A DNA stretch of 64,000 bases, taken from the NCBI RefSeq assembly GCF_029633865.1, contig NC_079219.1, forward strand, positions 13,130,137 through 13,194,136, in the 5' to 3' direction. The notes below the pieces were generated by a model that was not told where the DNA came from, searched no databases, and worked only from the letters and a program-made list of their open reading frames with translations. Position numbers and translations under genes: made by a program. Below, one piece after another: positions 9,443 through 18,718 of this stretch (its first letter is position 1; every line of letters begins with the position of its first letter). The DNA comes from Lampris incognitus (Eukaryota; Chordata; Actinopteri; Lampriformes; Lampridae).

Positions 9443-10305
9443 ACATTCAGTTAAGTTTGTGGATGACACCGTTGTAGAAAGCCGTATCACCAGCAATGAA
9501 GAGACGGCCTACAGGGATTAGATTCAGCACCTCACATCAGGGCGCACCACCAAAAATCTTGTCCTCAATGTGCAGAAGACGAAGGAGCTGATTGTGGACT
9601 TCAGGAGGTCTACAAGCTGCAGCCACTCCCCCATACACATCAAGGGGGTGGAAGTGGAGCATGTCTCCAGCTCTAAATTCCTTGGAGTCCATATCAGCGA
9701 GGACCTCTCCTGGACATCAAACACCCAGGCCCTTGTGAAAAAGGTCCAACAACACATGCATTTCCTGAGGAGGCTGAGGAGCGCCCGTCTATCCCCCCAA
9801 ATTCTCGCCAACTTCTACCACTGCACCATAGAGAGCATCCTGACCAGCTGCATCTCAGTGTGGTACGGCAACTGCATATCAGTGGACCAGAAAGCTCTGC
9901 AGCGGGTCGTCAAGGTGGCCAAGCATATCACCGGTACCCAGCTCCCAGCCATAAAAGACATTTATCACAAACGCTGCCTTCGAAGGGTCTCAGCATCAGC
10001 AGAAACCCCACCCACCCCAACCATAGACTGTTCTCCCCCCTGCGCTCTGGGAGGCGCTACAGAGGCCTCGGAGCCCACACTACCAGGCTCAAAAACAGCT
10101 TCTTTCCCCAAGCTGTAACCCACCTGAACCTGGCTACCCACTGAATGTCTGTCAATGTTTATACTCATGATTTTTTTTATAGCTTTTAGTCTTCATCTGT
10201 ATATATCTTATACTATGTTTGGCGAAGTCACATCCCTCATTTGTTTTTTACACACGTGCCTGCTCATGGTTTTTAATGACAATACAGTGAATTGAATCGA
10301 ATTGA
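9443..10305 (+). mobile_element. L2-like LINE, 3' third of the reverse transcriptase ORF and 3' UTR
   Basis: The forward frames contain KFVDDTVV (the catalytic F/YxDD region, here VDD), ETAYRD then a stop, LNVQKTKELIVDFRR, SSKFLGVHISEDLSW, HFLRRLRSARLSP, ESILTSCISVWYGN and the C-terminal SGRRYRGL-like block in a shifted frame. The element is 5' truncated, contains at least one stop and one frameshift, and ends with an AATTGAATCGAATTGAAT repeat. It is embedded in an older ORF1 fragment. Confidence 0.87.
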
Positions 10306-11040
10306 ATATTCTGGTCGGCTACCTTCCTTTTCTGCTCCGGTTCTTTTTGCACTTCCACCACCTCGCCATTTCTCTCCATTCTCTTAGCAGCTTCAGCGTG
10401 CGGCAGTCTCATTTCTGCTCTCCTCTTATTCCCTTTCTCTTCCTTCGGTTCTTTTTGGACACTGCACTGACCCCATATGATTTCCCTTGCAGTGCAGGCT
10501 CTTTGCTTGCACTTTCTCAGCTTTACAATATTCAACATTGCAGTTGTCCTCCCCAAATCTCCCGCATCTTCTGACTTCAGTACATGCTGCAACATCTACA
10601 ACTACTGCTTTCGGCTGCCCCCGTTAGGGGTCGCCACAGCGGATCATCCGTTTCCATATACTGCAGCATCCGTATTCTTGACAACAAAAAACGTCTGAGA
10701 GGAGCTCTCTCATATGGCCTCTCTCCGTAACACACACAATCAAGGTACACCTTTTCCCGTTCAAAGGTTACGCACACAGAATTCCTGTCCTCCTTCTCCC
10801 CATCTCGGGATCTAGTCCTTCTTCTTGCCCCACAAACACCTGCAACATCCCGAAATGACTCAGCCTCTACTAACAGCGGCACATCACTCATCACTCCTTT
10901 CTTCTTTGCTTTTAATCCGAGTGGGAAGCAAGTCACACAGAGATAACTTCTAAATACCTCGATCTTAAGGGCTCTAACCCTCTGACGCCTTGAGATACAA
11001 TCAGTGATAACCATCCAACTTCTAGTTATCCTGATCGACC
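10306..11040 (-). mobile_element. L1-type LINE ORF1 fragment with CCHC zinc knuckle
   Basis: Minus strand. The N-terminal portion at 11014-10660 includes GLKAKKKGVMSDVPLLVEAE and EKVYLDCVCYGERPYERAPL. A knuckle-like frame at about 10600-10500 carries CGRFGEDNCNVEYCK and HCKGNHMGSVQCPKR, and is followed by a basic tail. This layout (substrate-like N-terminal domain, then knuckles) is that of L1-type ORF1 nucleic-acid chaperones of fish. It is broken by frame changes and by a small LINE tail at 10598-10652. Confidence 0.68.
10598..10652 (-). mobile_element. Short LINE 3'-end fragment
   Basis: Reverse complement of the GATGATCCGCTGTGGCGACC region found at 185-380 and 11858-12075. Confidence 0.65.
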
Positions 11041-11857
11041 GAACATCTCCAAGTGTGTATATATATGTGTGTGTGTGTTAATGTGGAGTTAACAATGGAT
11101 GAAAGAAAGGAGACGAGACCGCTTCTCCTTTTGACCACACAGCCGTGGGGTCGCTTATTTCCTCCAGCAAACTCTTAAGTCAACAGTTCATTATCGAAGT
11201 CAACAAACTCTAAGTCAACAGTTCATGTGGGTCCTTGAAAATCCCGTTTTCTCTTGTCACAGCTTTCATACCAACGAGATACGTCTCCTCTGTTCTCAAT
11301 GACTGGCTAGAATCACTTGAGCAATTTGATGTCTTCTTCTTCTTCTTCTTCTTTTTCAACCCTCTCGTGTCCTCATTTTCATTTCGAATTCCGCTCTCCG
11401 ACTCCAACGCCATTTCCGCCATCAGCCACCCCACCCCCGCAGGAGTGGATTTTTTGGGGAATTTTTCCGTAAACAAGGCGATGGAAGAAACTCCGCCCGC
11501 TCGGTAGACTTAATGATATTAACCGATTACACCGTGTTCGTCCTTTAAATGAGTTCGTTAGGAAACGTCACTGCGAATTTAATAGTTCTGGTCTACTATA
11601 ACTCTACAACGTGAGACTTGAAAATCCCGAATGTTGGGTTGGTCTGACAGCAGTCGAAGCCAAAAGCTCGACTATGCAATCCCAACAGCTGTACCCGCGA
11701 TGTCCACTTGAGGTATAATTTTCGCACGCACCACTCGTCCATGCCTCCTTTAGTTGCAAGTAGCATCTCTGCAAAATCTTACATTCAACGCCTTTAAGCA
11801 TCCGATTTGTACTTAACATTATTCATATTTAGTTGGGAGTTTTCCATATATTGGGAG
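11041..11857. other. Unassigned intergenic sequence
   Basis: Contains a short (TG)n at 11067-11079 and a (TTC)n microsatellite at about 11333-11352. No exon or transposon was recognised. Confidence 0.45.
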
Positions 11858-12075
11858 AAGGATGCTGAATATGGAGCTGCCAGGGAAGAGGAAAAGAGGA
11901 AGGCCAAAGAGGAGGTTTATGGATGTGATGAAGGAGGACATGCATGTGGTTGGCGTGACAGAGGAAGATGCAGAGGACAGGAAGAGATGGAAACGGATGA
12001 TCCGCTGTGGCGACCCCCAACGGGAGCAGTCGAAAGTAGTAGTAGTAGTAGTAGTTAGTGGTGGTAGTAGTAGTA
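11858..12075 (+). mobile_element. 3' end of a LINE, with (AGT)n tail
   Basis: Same family as 185-380: the frame encodes PGKRKRGRPKRRFMDVMKED, EDAEDRKRW and MIRCGDPQREQS, then an AGT microsatellite at 12036-12080. Strongly 5' truncated. Confidence 0.75.
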
Positions 12076-12169
12076 GTAGTTTTCCATACGAAGACAATGG
12101 GGAACATAAGAATAGACCTATTAAGTATGCTATGCAAATTTAAACTCCTGCCATCATCATCATCATTGG

Positions 12170-12545
12170 CTTTTCTTTTTTTTTTTACATGGTGATGGTG
12201 GTCGCATGGCTCGGGTCCTGAGCTGTTCCGGTGGCTTCTGGACGCTGCTTGGCCTTCTCTCCATCATATTATTCATATATTTAATTCTGTTATCCTCTTT
12301 CAATGTTGTATTCTGTAAATTGTGTAAAAACAACATCCATTACACGTTGTCCATGTTGGGAGAGCGATCGCTCCTCTGTTGCTCTCCCTGAGGTTTTTTC
12401 CTAATTTTTCTGTTATTTCTTTTTTTTTTGGGGAGTTGTTCCTTATACGATGCGAGTGTCCAAGGACGTGATGTTGTGTTGCTAAAGCCCCTTGAGGCAA
12501 ATTTGTAATTTGTGATATTGGGCTATACAAAATAAAATTGACTTG
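12170..12545 (+). mobile_element. L2-like LINE 3' UTR
   Basis: Contains the landmarks TTGGGAGAGCGATCGCTCCT, TTGTTCCTTATACGATGCGA, AGCCCCTTGAGGCAAATTTG and the ending ATTGACTTGACTTG. The reverse complement of its end occurs at 16180-16330. Confidence 0.7.
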
Positions 12546-12616
12546 ACTTGATTCATCCGTGATGGCGATGACTCTGCATATAGACAGGAAGTTGACCAGC
12601 TGGCCCTCTGGTGTGG
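12546..12616 (+). mobile_element. L2-like reverse transcriptase fragment next to the gypsy element
   Basis: Encodes DGDDSAYRQEVDQLALWCG, corresponding to the stretch just after the catalytic YxDD of L2-like reverse transcriptases. It is cut off at the gypsy LTR. Confidence 0.65.
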
Positions 12617-12807
12617 CCGTTTACTCGCCACACAAAACAACATCGATACAGCACAGTCTCTCGTGGCAACCAGCTAACCGCTAGGCTGCTGCAAACATGG
12701 CTCCACCCCGGAAACTCTAAGCAGTGCCTACGTCAGCACTCTGAACGTCTGCCTTAAAGGAGCAGCAGCCCCTGGTGAATCTACCCTCAATTGTGTATCA
12801 CCACACA
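12617..12807 (-). repeat. 3' LTR of the gypsy element
   Basis: Shares with 15609-15795 the runs GTTTACTCGCCACACAA, CAACCAGCTAACCGCTAGGC, AAACATGGCTCCACCCCGG, CTAAGCAGTGCCTACGTCAG and AGGAGCAGCAGCCCCTGGTG. Small differences, including a few extra bases (CTGAACGTCTGC), show age. The outer end is inferred from where the two copies diverge. Confidence 0.85.
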
Positions 12808-12915
12808 GGCCCCCCCAGAATTCACCATCACGAAAAAATGCAAAACAGTAATGTAACACAAAAGTACTCAGTGAAACACAAACAGCCAACAGGTGAACAG
12901 TCCTCAGTGAAACAG

Positions 12916-14085
12916 TCAACGTCTCGGGGGGCGGACCAGGCGGCCAAAACGGCTGCGCTGAATGGGTATGGGGGCGGGGGCAGGGGACAGAGCCGGAGCC
13001 CGGGCAGGGGCCGAGGCTGGGCCAGGGGCCGGAGAAGGGGGGCGTCCACGCCGCGGGGGCAGGGCCAGTTCGAACGGCCCACCCAGGTCAAAATGGGCAG
13101 GCTTGAGACAGTCCATAGAGACCCGCTCCGGCTTGCCCCCCATGTCCACCACAAAGTTCTTAGGCCCCGCTTCCAGGACGCGGAAGGGCCCGTCGTAGGG
13201 GGGCTGCAGGGGGCTATGGTGGCTGTCGTGGCGGATGATGACGTACCCGGCCGACAGCAGATTCTTGAGGACGTAGGACTGAGGGAGGCAGTGGTGAGAT
13301 GTAGGGATCGGAGCGAAAGCGTTGGCACTGTCCCGGGCCACAGCCCGATGAGAAGCTGCTGACCAGGGGGCCACAGCGTCCGGGAGAAATTCACCCGGGA
13401 CACGCAGCGGCTGGCCGTAAACCAGCTTGGCAGACGAGGACTGGAGGTCTTCCTTGGGGGCAGAGCGAAGGCAGAGCATGACCCACGGGAGGCGATCGAC
13501 CCAGTTGCTGTCCGTGAGGCTGGCATGAAGAGCGGCCTTCATAGACCGATGAAACCGCTCACGAAGTCCGTTGCCCTGTGGGTTGTATGCTGTGGTGCGC
13601 TGGAGCTTCACCCCCAGCCCCTCCGCGACTGCAGTCCAGAGCTCAGACGTGAACTGCGGGCCCCTGTCAGAGGTGAGGTCAGCCAGCGTGCCAAAACGGG
13701 CCACCCAGGACCCGATGAACGTCCGGGCCACCTCAGTAGACGTGGTCGATGACAGGGGAACAGCTTCCGGCCACCTGGTGGTCCTGTCCACCATGGTGAG
13801 AAGGTGAGTGAACCCGTGGGAGGGGGGCAGGGGGCCCACCAGGTCCACATTCACATGGTCAAAACGCCTCTCGGGCACCAGGAATGGCGCCAAGGGGGCT
13901 TTGGTATGACGGTGTACTTTGGAACGCTGGCACACCACGCAGGAGTCAGCCCAGGCCTTGACGTCCTTCCTGAGGCCAGGCCAGACGAACTTGGCCCCCA
14001 CCAGCTTAGTGGACGCCTTCACACCCGGGTGGGAAAGGCCATGGATCACGTCAAAAACACGGCGCCGCCGGCCGGTGGGCACCAT
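12916..14085 (-). CDS. Gypsy integrase region (DDE core)
   Basis: About 390 codons open. It starts with the HHCC zinc-binding part (HGLSHPG, then DSCVVCQRSK). The core follows with the three expected acidic residues: Asp in HVNVDLVGPLPPSHG, Asp in TSDRGPQFTSELW and Glu in NPQGNGLRERFHRSMK. A C-terminal region contains YDGPFRVLEAGPKNFVVDMG, and a Pro/Ala-rich low-complexity tail ends the frame. In an intact element it would integrate the cDNA copy. It reads as a continuous frame, so it has decayed little, yet its element lacks the polymerase. The first ATG at 14085 is probably not a real start, because the integrase is normally part of a polyprotein. Confidence 0.85.
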   Translation of the reverse strand: MVPTGRRRRVFDVIHGLSHPGVKASTKLVGAKFVWPGLRKDVKAWADSCVVCQRSKVHRHTKAPLAPFLVPERRFDHVNVDLVGPLPPSHGFTHLLTMVDRTTRWPEAVPLSSTTSTEVARTFIGSWVARFGTLADLTSDRGPQFTSELWTAVAEGLGVKLQRTTAYNPQGNGLRERFHRSMKAALHASLTDSNWVDRLPWVMLCLRSAPKEDLQSSSAKLVYGQPLRVPGEFLPDAVAPWSAASHRAVARDSANAFAPIPTSHHCLPQSYVLKNLLSAGYVIIRHDSHHSPLQPPYDGPFRVLEAGPKNFVVDMGGKPERVSMDCLKPAHFDLGGPFELALPPRRGRPPSPAPGPASAPARAPALSPAPAPIPIQRSRFGRLVRPPRR

Positions 14086-14175
14086 GGGGCGGGGCTGGCC
14101 CGTGAAAACGTCGCAGAGGAGCGTTTGGTGCTGTCAAACACCACATCCTCCAACCGCAGCCCACGGGCTGTCCGA

Positions 14176-14861
14176 GCGGCGCACAATGCCGAGGCGTTCC
14201 ATGGTGGCAAACTCCTCCCTGGCGATCGCGAGCTTAGCAGAGTCGAGGGCGCCGAGCACGTGCATAGACCGGGGGGGCGTCGATGGCACAATATGGTGCT
14301 CCACGCCGTGCTTGGCCACCGCTGACGAGACGTAGGTGTGGTGAGGTCAGGGAACTCTGCGAGCAGTCGTTGATACGTATCTCCGGCGGCGAGCATGTTT
14401 GACAGGCCGAGCGTCCCTGCACCTCCCAGTGTGCACGGGTATGTAGCGAAAGAGACAGCATCGATCAAGCGACAGTTCGTAACATCCACCAGCAGCCTGA
14501 AGGCGCACAGGAAGTCCGCGCCCAGGAGGGAAACCGACACCGTGGCCATAATGAAGTCCCAGCCGGAACGCCCCCCGCCGAAACACACCTCCACATACCT
14601 GGTACCGTAGGTACGTATGGGCGTGCCGTTCGCGGCATCCATCCGGGGGCCTTGACCCCCGGCCATGGTGTCCGCGGCCGATGCAGGCAGGATGCTACGC
14701 TGAGGTCCCGAATCGACGAGCAGCCGCCGGCCAGATAAGGCGTCCTTGATAAACAACAGCTTGCTGTTCTCGCCGGCCCTGGCGTTTCCCTGGACGGCGA
14801 AGCTGCATGGCGGGCGATACTGCTTGGCCCTGGCACCAAACCTGTTGTGGTAATAACACAA
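14176..14861 (-). pseudogene. Gypsy gag C-terminus, protease and pre-RT region, truncated
   Basis: The frame begins with a Cys/His-containing stretch (CYYHNRFGARAKQYRPPC), followed by an aspartic-protease-like region with DSG in LLVDSGPQRSILPAS and a distal LLGADFL motif. After a frame change it reads HGVEHHIVPSTPPRSMHVLG and EEFATMERLGIVRRSD, the usual lead-in to the reverse transcriptase, where the sequence jumps to the integrase linker. The catalytic Asp is present. The usual DTG is replaced by DSG, which is tolerated in retroviral-type proteases. Confidence 0.75.
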
Positions 14862-14989
14862 CCCGCTGTTGCACGCTGGCGGCGGGCAGCCACCGCAGCC
14901 GCGGTGCCCGCTGCGTCCTCCAGAGGCGGGGGCGAGGTCTGGGTGGGGAGCATCGCATGAACGAACTGCTGCCGGTTGGTAAGGAAAAT

Positions 14990-15544
14990 CCTGTCCGCTG
15001 CCGCACCCAGAGCGCGGTAGTCTTTGGGGGAGGAGAGGGGGAGCTGGCTAGCGCTGTGCGCACAGGCGCTGGGAGCTGCCGTAGAAAAAAATGGGTGAAA
15101 ATGAAGGAGGGGTCCGCCGAGCCCAAAACGGCCAACATCTTCTCCAGCAGCTCAGAAGGTCTGCTATCGCCGAGTCCGTTGAGTGACAACAGGCGCTCCG
15201 CCTTCTCCATCTCCGACAGCTCGAAGAGCTGCAAAAGGAAGGCCTTGAGTGCGCCGTATTTTCCCACAGCCGGGCGGGGCGTCCAGTAGCCCCATAGCTC
15301 GAGCCGTCGTCCGGGCATCCAACACCGCCACCACATGGAAATACCTCGTAACGTCCCGCGTTATTCCTCCCAGCTCGAACTGGGCTTCAATGTGCTGAAA
15401 CCATGGCCGGGGGCTGTGCTGCCAAAAGTCGGGCAACTTCGCCGTTGCTGCTGAGACGCTAGCGCTAACATGAGCCACACCGTTAGCATCACTCGGAGCC
15501 GGAGCGGTGTCGTCATCGCTTTGGGTCGACATGTTCGTTGTCAA
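14990..15544 (-). pseudogene. Gypsy gag region, frameshifted
   Basis: Starts MTTNMSTQSDDD at 15544. It carries a gag-like matrix/capsid segment LPDFWQHSPRPWFQHIEAQF and GGITRDVTRYFHVVAVLD. It continues in another frame with KYGALKAFLLQLFELSEMEK and ELLEKMLAVLGSADPSFIF, typical of gypsy gag in fish. At least one frameshift at about 15270 breaks it. Confidence 0.75.
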
Positions 15545-15608
15545 CGTGCGGGGTCACCGATGTGGGAGTGCAGGAATGAGGAGACGGAGAGATCGAGTCG
15601 AGTCAATC

Positions 15609-15795
15609 CCGTTTACTCGCCACACAACACGACACCGATACAGCACAATCTCTCCTGGCAACCAGCTAACCGCTAGGCTGCCGCAAACATGGCTCCACCC
15701 CGGAAACTCTAAGCAGTGCCTACGTCAGCACGCTGAGCGCCTTAAAGGAGCAGCAGCCCCTGGTGAATCTACCCGAAATTATGTATCGCCACACA
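15609..15795 (-). repeat. 5' LTR of the gypsy element
   Basis: Partner of 12617-12807. In element orientation it starts TGTGTGGCGATACATAATT and ends near GAGTAAACGG, beyond which the two copies diverge. Confidence 0.85.
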
Positions 15796-15812
15796 ATTAT
15801 ATTATCGTATTC

Positions 15813-15945
15813 CATCCATTCCATCCATTATCCAAGCCGCTTATCCTTCGTAGGGTCGCGGGATGATGGAGCCTATCCCAGCAGTCAATGGGCGGCAGGT
15901 GGGGAGACACCCTGGACAGGCCACTAGGCCATCACAGGGCTTATA
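15813..15945 (-). repeat. SINE family D, tail half
   Basis: Reverse copy with CCATCCATTATCCAAGCCGC, TGGAGCCTATCCCAGCAGTC and GACACCCTGGACAGGCC. Head missing. Confidence 0.78.
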
Positions 15946-16179
15946 TATAGTATTACATAAAATTATATTTTCCAATTTGAAAATAAAACAACAACAGCTA
16001 AATATATCCAAATAAAATCAGTATTTTGGTCACCTACTGATTTTCTACGCATCAAATTGTGTCAGCACTCATGCATTTTGAAGTGGTAATTAACTCATAT
16101 TAAAACTATAAAAATTTTGTCAAAAGTTCTTATAAAAATCATGTTCTGGCTGGCCACTATTTATCCAGATCCAGCCTTT

Positions 16180-16335
16180 GTCAAGTCCGTTTTATTGTAG
16201 TCCAGTGTCACAAAATACAAATTTGCGTCAAGGGGCTTTACAGCAACACAACATCCTGCCCTTAGACCCTCGCGTCAGATAAGGAACAACTCCCTAAAAA
16301 AAGAAAAGCAAAGAAAAGAAAACGCCTTTAACAGG
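16180..16335 (-). mobile_element. L2-like LINE 3' UTR, reverse
   Basis: Reverse complement of the end of 12170-12545: AAATTTGCGTCAAGGGGCTT, CAACACAACATCCTG and AAGGAACAACTCCCTAAAAA. Confidence 0.65.
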
Positions 16336-17400
16336 GACCCTTCTGTCTGATGTAAAAAACTGCATAGGGATGTAACTGCGTTTGTGTCTAGCGCTAACAT
16401 TGATTCTTTTCGCTTTGAGGATTTTTCTCTTATTTAATTGTAGATTGGTTGAAGTTGATTTTGGTCACTTTTTGAGCTGCAGTAATAAACTGCAATTGTT
16501 AGCATAGGCTGTATGCCCCTGACATCTACCATGGGGTACAACAGTGTGCACAAACACTACTAGTGGCCCCTTATGCCCTTTAGCCCAGTGAAGCAAAATT
16601 AAAACGTTCTTACATTTTTATTAGCATGTTATAATTGTTATAATATGTGATAACATAATCGTATGTGCCTTCTACCGATAATATTAATTATATTCTAAAA
16701 GCGGAGGGATTGGCTAATAGGATCCAGAATTCCTATGAATTTTAGCCCTACCGGTAAGTAGGCGATAAATGGACGCAGGTGCTGCGCCCGAACCCTAATA
16801 TCAAGTTATGGTCAGACTGTCAGCATTTATCACCTTTTTACTAATAGAGTTCTTGTGAGTAACTGATTCATACGTCATAGATTATGGCGTACTATGAAAA
16901 GATAGAATCTCACTTTCAAGACAATCAGACTTTGCTATGTGTCGATCACAGACCTTATTGAAGGCAACTTTTATTTTTCAATCGGATAAATAGCACGGGC
17001 TTTGAGACAGCGGCCCGTCGTCTTGTCACTACCGTATGTAACTGAGAAATGACGTCAGACGTGGCACGCAATGCCAATGTAACGCTGTCACACACATATG
17101 CGCCCTCTACCGGTGTATTGGATGTACTATATGAATAAGAGTGTTTGAGGATTAATTTGATCGGTTTGATTCGTTGAGACTTTAATCTGCTACATAGAAT
17201 CAATCCACCCACCACCTGATCACACTGACGTCTGAGCATTCAAAATGTATCACTAGGGATCTATGGATGCTGATGAACTCACAAGTACCCAAAATGACGT
17301 CATCACTCCGTCGGGAAGTAGGAAACGGTTTCTGACAACCTCCCCCCCCTCCCCTCTGAGGCATTACGGGAGCTGTAGGCAAAGAGGTGATACCGCCTTT
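16336..17400. other. Intergenic, upstream of the zinc-finger gene
   Basis: No coding exon or clear transposon seen. AT-rich to about 16900, then more mixed. The last part before 17465 may contain the zinc-finger promoter, but I see no decisive element. Confidence 0.4.
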
Positions 17401-17464
17401 CCGGTTTAAAACGGATATGGAAGTGGCTCGTGGAGGCGCCATCATTGTTGCATTTTGCTCTGAA

Positions 17465-17487
17465 ATGTTTGGACTTCCTGTTCTAAG
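17465..17487 (+). CDS. Possible first coding exon of an upstream ORF of the zinc-finger gene
   Basis: ATG then seven codons (MFGLPVL) and two bases of an Arg codon, followed by the donor AAG/GTACTT. Spliced to the acceptor TTTCAG before 18625 it keeps an open frame for 31 more codons. This pairing is inferred from phase only. An extra 27-bp exon at 18108-18134, between TTGCAG and GTACAA, is also possible but would close the frame. Confidence 0.4.
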
Positions 17488-17818
17488 GTACTTTATACAT
17501 TCTTTGATTTTTAGGCCACGCGTAACGCATATAAATATTACTTGTGTTTAAAACATAATTCTCACCGGATTGGGAATAACTCCTTTTTTCATATCCCTAT
17601 AATGAAAAGTCTTATTATGCTTTAAATGTGCTGTTTTACTGGCGTTACTATTCCAGCTTTGCCTAATGAAACACGTTTTCCCCCCCATGATGTATTTAGC
17701 CCCGATACGCGTTTGGAACAAAAGTGTCATTTTTCCCTCGACACGCACAAGTGTTGTGTGCTGTGTTTGGAGTGGTGCTTCTTAGTTTTCTTATACCAAA
17801 AGACACCGCGGAGCCCAG

Positions 17819-18033
17819 CAGCCAAGTTTTAGCCTGCAACTCGTCAGGTATGTAAGGAAGCGCTACTTAATGAAGTGGCGCTTCATTCCGGCGTAGGTCT
17901 TAATTCATCCAGAGGCGCTTCTTTACATCCTGACGACTTACAGGCCGGAGTGGCGCTTCATACCGGCGTATGTCTAATTCATCAAGTGGCGCTTCTTTAC
18001 ATTCCGGGCGATTTACAGGCTAAAACTTGGCTG
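17819..18033. mobile_element. MITE with perfect 18-bp terminal inverted repeats
   Basis: The ends cagccaagttttagcctg (17819-17836) and caggctaaaacttggctg (18016-18033) are exact reverse complements. Inside are two diverged direct copies of a unit of about 75 bp (landmarks TGGCGCTTCATTCCGGCGTA and TGGCGCTTCATACCGGCGTA). No ORF. It lies in the presumed first intron of the zinc-finger gene. No convincing target duplication was seen. Confidence 0.72.
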
Positions 18034-18624
18034 TTGGCCTAAACCGTGTTTTGTATGAGCTACGTAGGCATCCTCTCAAGTAAGGTAACGTTGAATCTCT
18101 CTTGCAGGACTTGACTCTCCCTCCCCCACTCAAGGTACAACTACGTTTTGGGGTAAAGTTTTGTCTGTGTCACGTTCGACTAAAAACTCCTATTGCTTGA
18201 TAGAACACGAAATCTGGCCAGGTCCACTTTTTTTTTTTTTTGAAGGAAAGTGTTCTAGCGCATCTGAGGAATAATTAGTAGTAGTCTGATTTAATTACCA
18301 CTTGCACAACTGCCTTATTTGCCCCTCTAAAACCTCATTGCCAGTGGGATAGATTATTTTGCAAATGGAGCTTCAAACGTGAAGTTGCATGTCTGGTGAA
18401 ATTATGTAACTAATTTTTGTTCTTTGATATTGTAATACAGAAAGGAAAAAAAACAACGACCCCCCCCCCAGTACTGTTTGGCTCTAGTTGTAGCCCAAAC
18501 GTAGTCCCAACGCGTATTTAGACGACATAACTATCCCTGATCCATATTAAGAAACCTAGTATGCCGTTTTGTTCATTATCCTTATTTATGATATGGTAAT
18601 GTTATTTTTTTCTGTAAATTTCAG

Positions 18625-18718
18625 ATCGTTCCCTGAGAAACCAGATCAGTTCCTTACACCTGAACACTCCAGTGATGATGTAGATAGGCTGCTGTTGAAT
18701 GAACAGCTGGAAGAGTAA
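18625..18718 (+). CDS. End of the upstream ORF, overlapping the zinc-finger start
   Basis: After the acceptor TTTCAG, one frame is open for 30 codons (starts SFPEKPDQF, ends LLLNEQLEE) and stops at TAA 18716-18718. That stop shares its last A with the zinc-finger ATG at 18718. The frame in register with the zinc-finger ORF hits a stop after three codons, so the zinc-finger ORF cannot simply extend upstream through this exon. It may be an upstream ORF, or the true N-terminus separated by a 1-base sequence error. Confidence 0.45.

Larger units (their letters stand above)
12617..15795 (-). mobile_element. Ty3/gypsy LTR retrotransposon with internal deletion of RT and RNase H
   Basis: Two similar LTRs (12617-12807 and 15609-15795) flank, in minus-strand order, a gag region, an aspartic protease, the first about 50 residues before the reverse transcriptase, and then the linker and integrase. 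The polypurine tract (GGGGGGG next to TGTGTGG) lies just inside the left LTR, consistent with minus orientation. At about 14140-14175 the sequence passes from ERLGIVRRSDSPWAA directly to RGLRLEDVVFD, which normally lie on either side of the roughly 450-500 residue RT-RNase H region. That region is missing. The element cannot transpose on its own. Total length about 3.2 kb. Confidence 0.9.

Noticed and set aside
12775-14335. Long plus-strand ORFs (up to 195 codons)
   Set aside because: They lie antisense to the gypsy integrase and are a by-product of its GC-rich coding sequence; no recognisable domain.
18108-18134. A 27-bp exon between TTGCAG and GTACAA in the zinc-finger 5' region
   Set aside because: The splice borders fit, but inclusion would stop the upstream frame at once; kept only as a possible non-coding exon.
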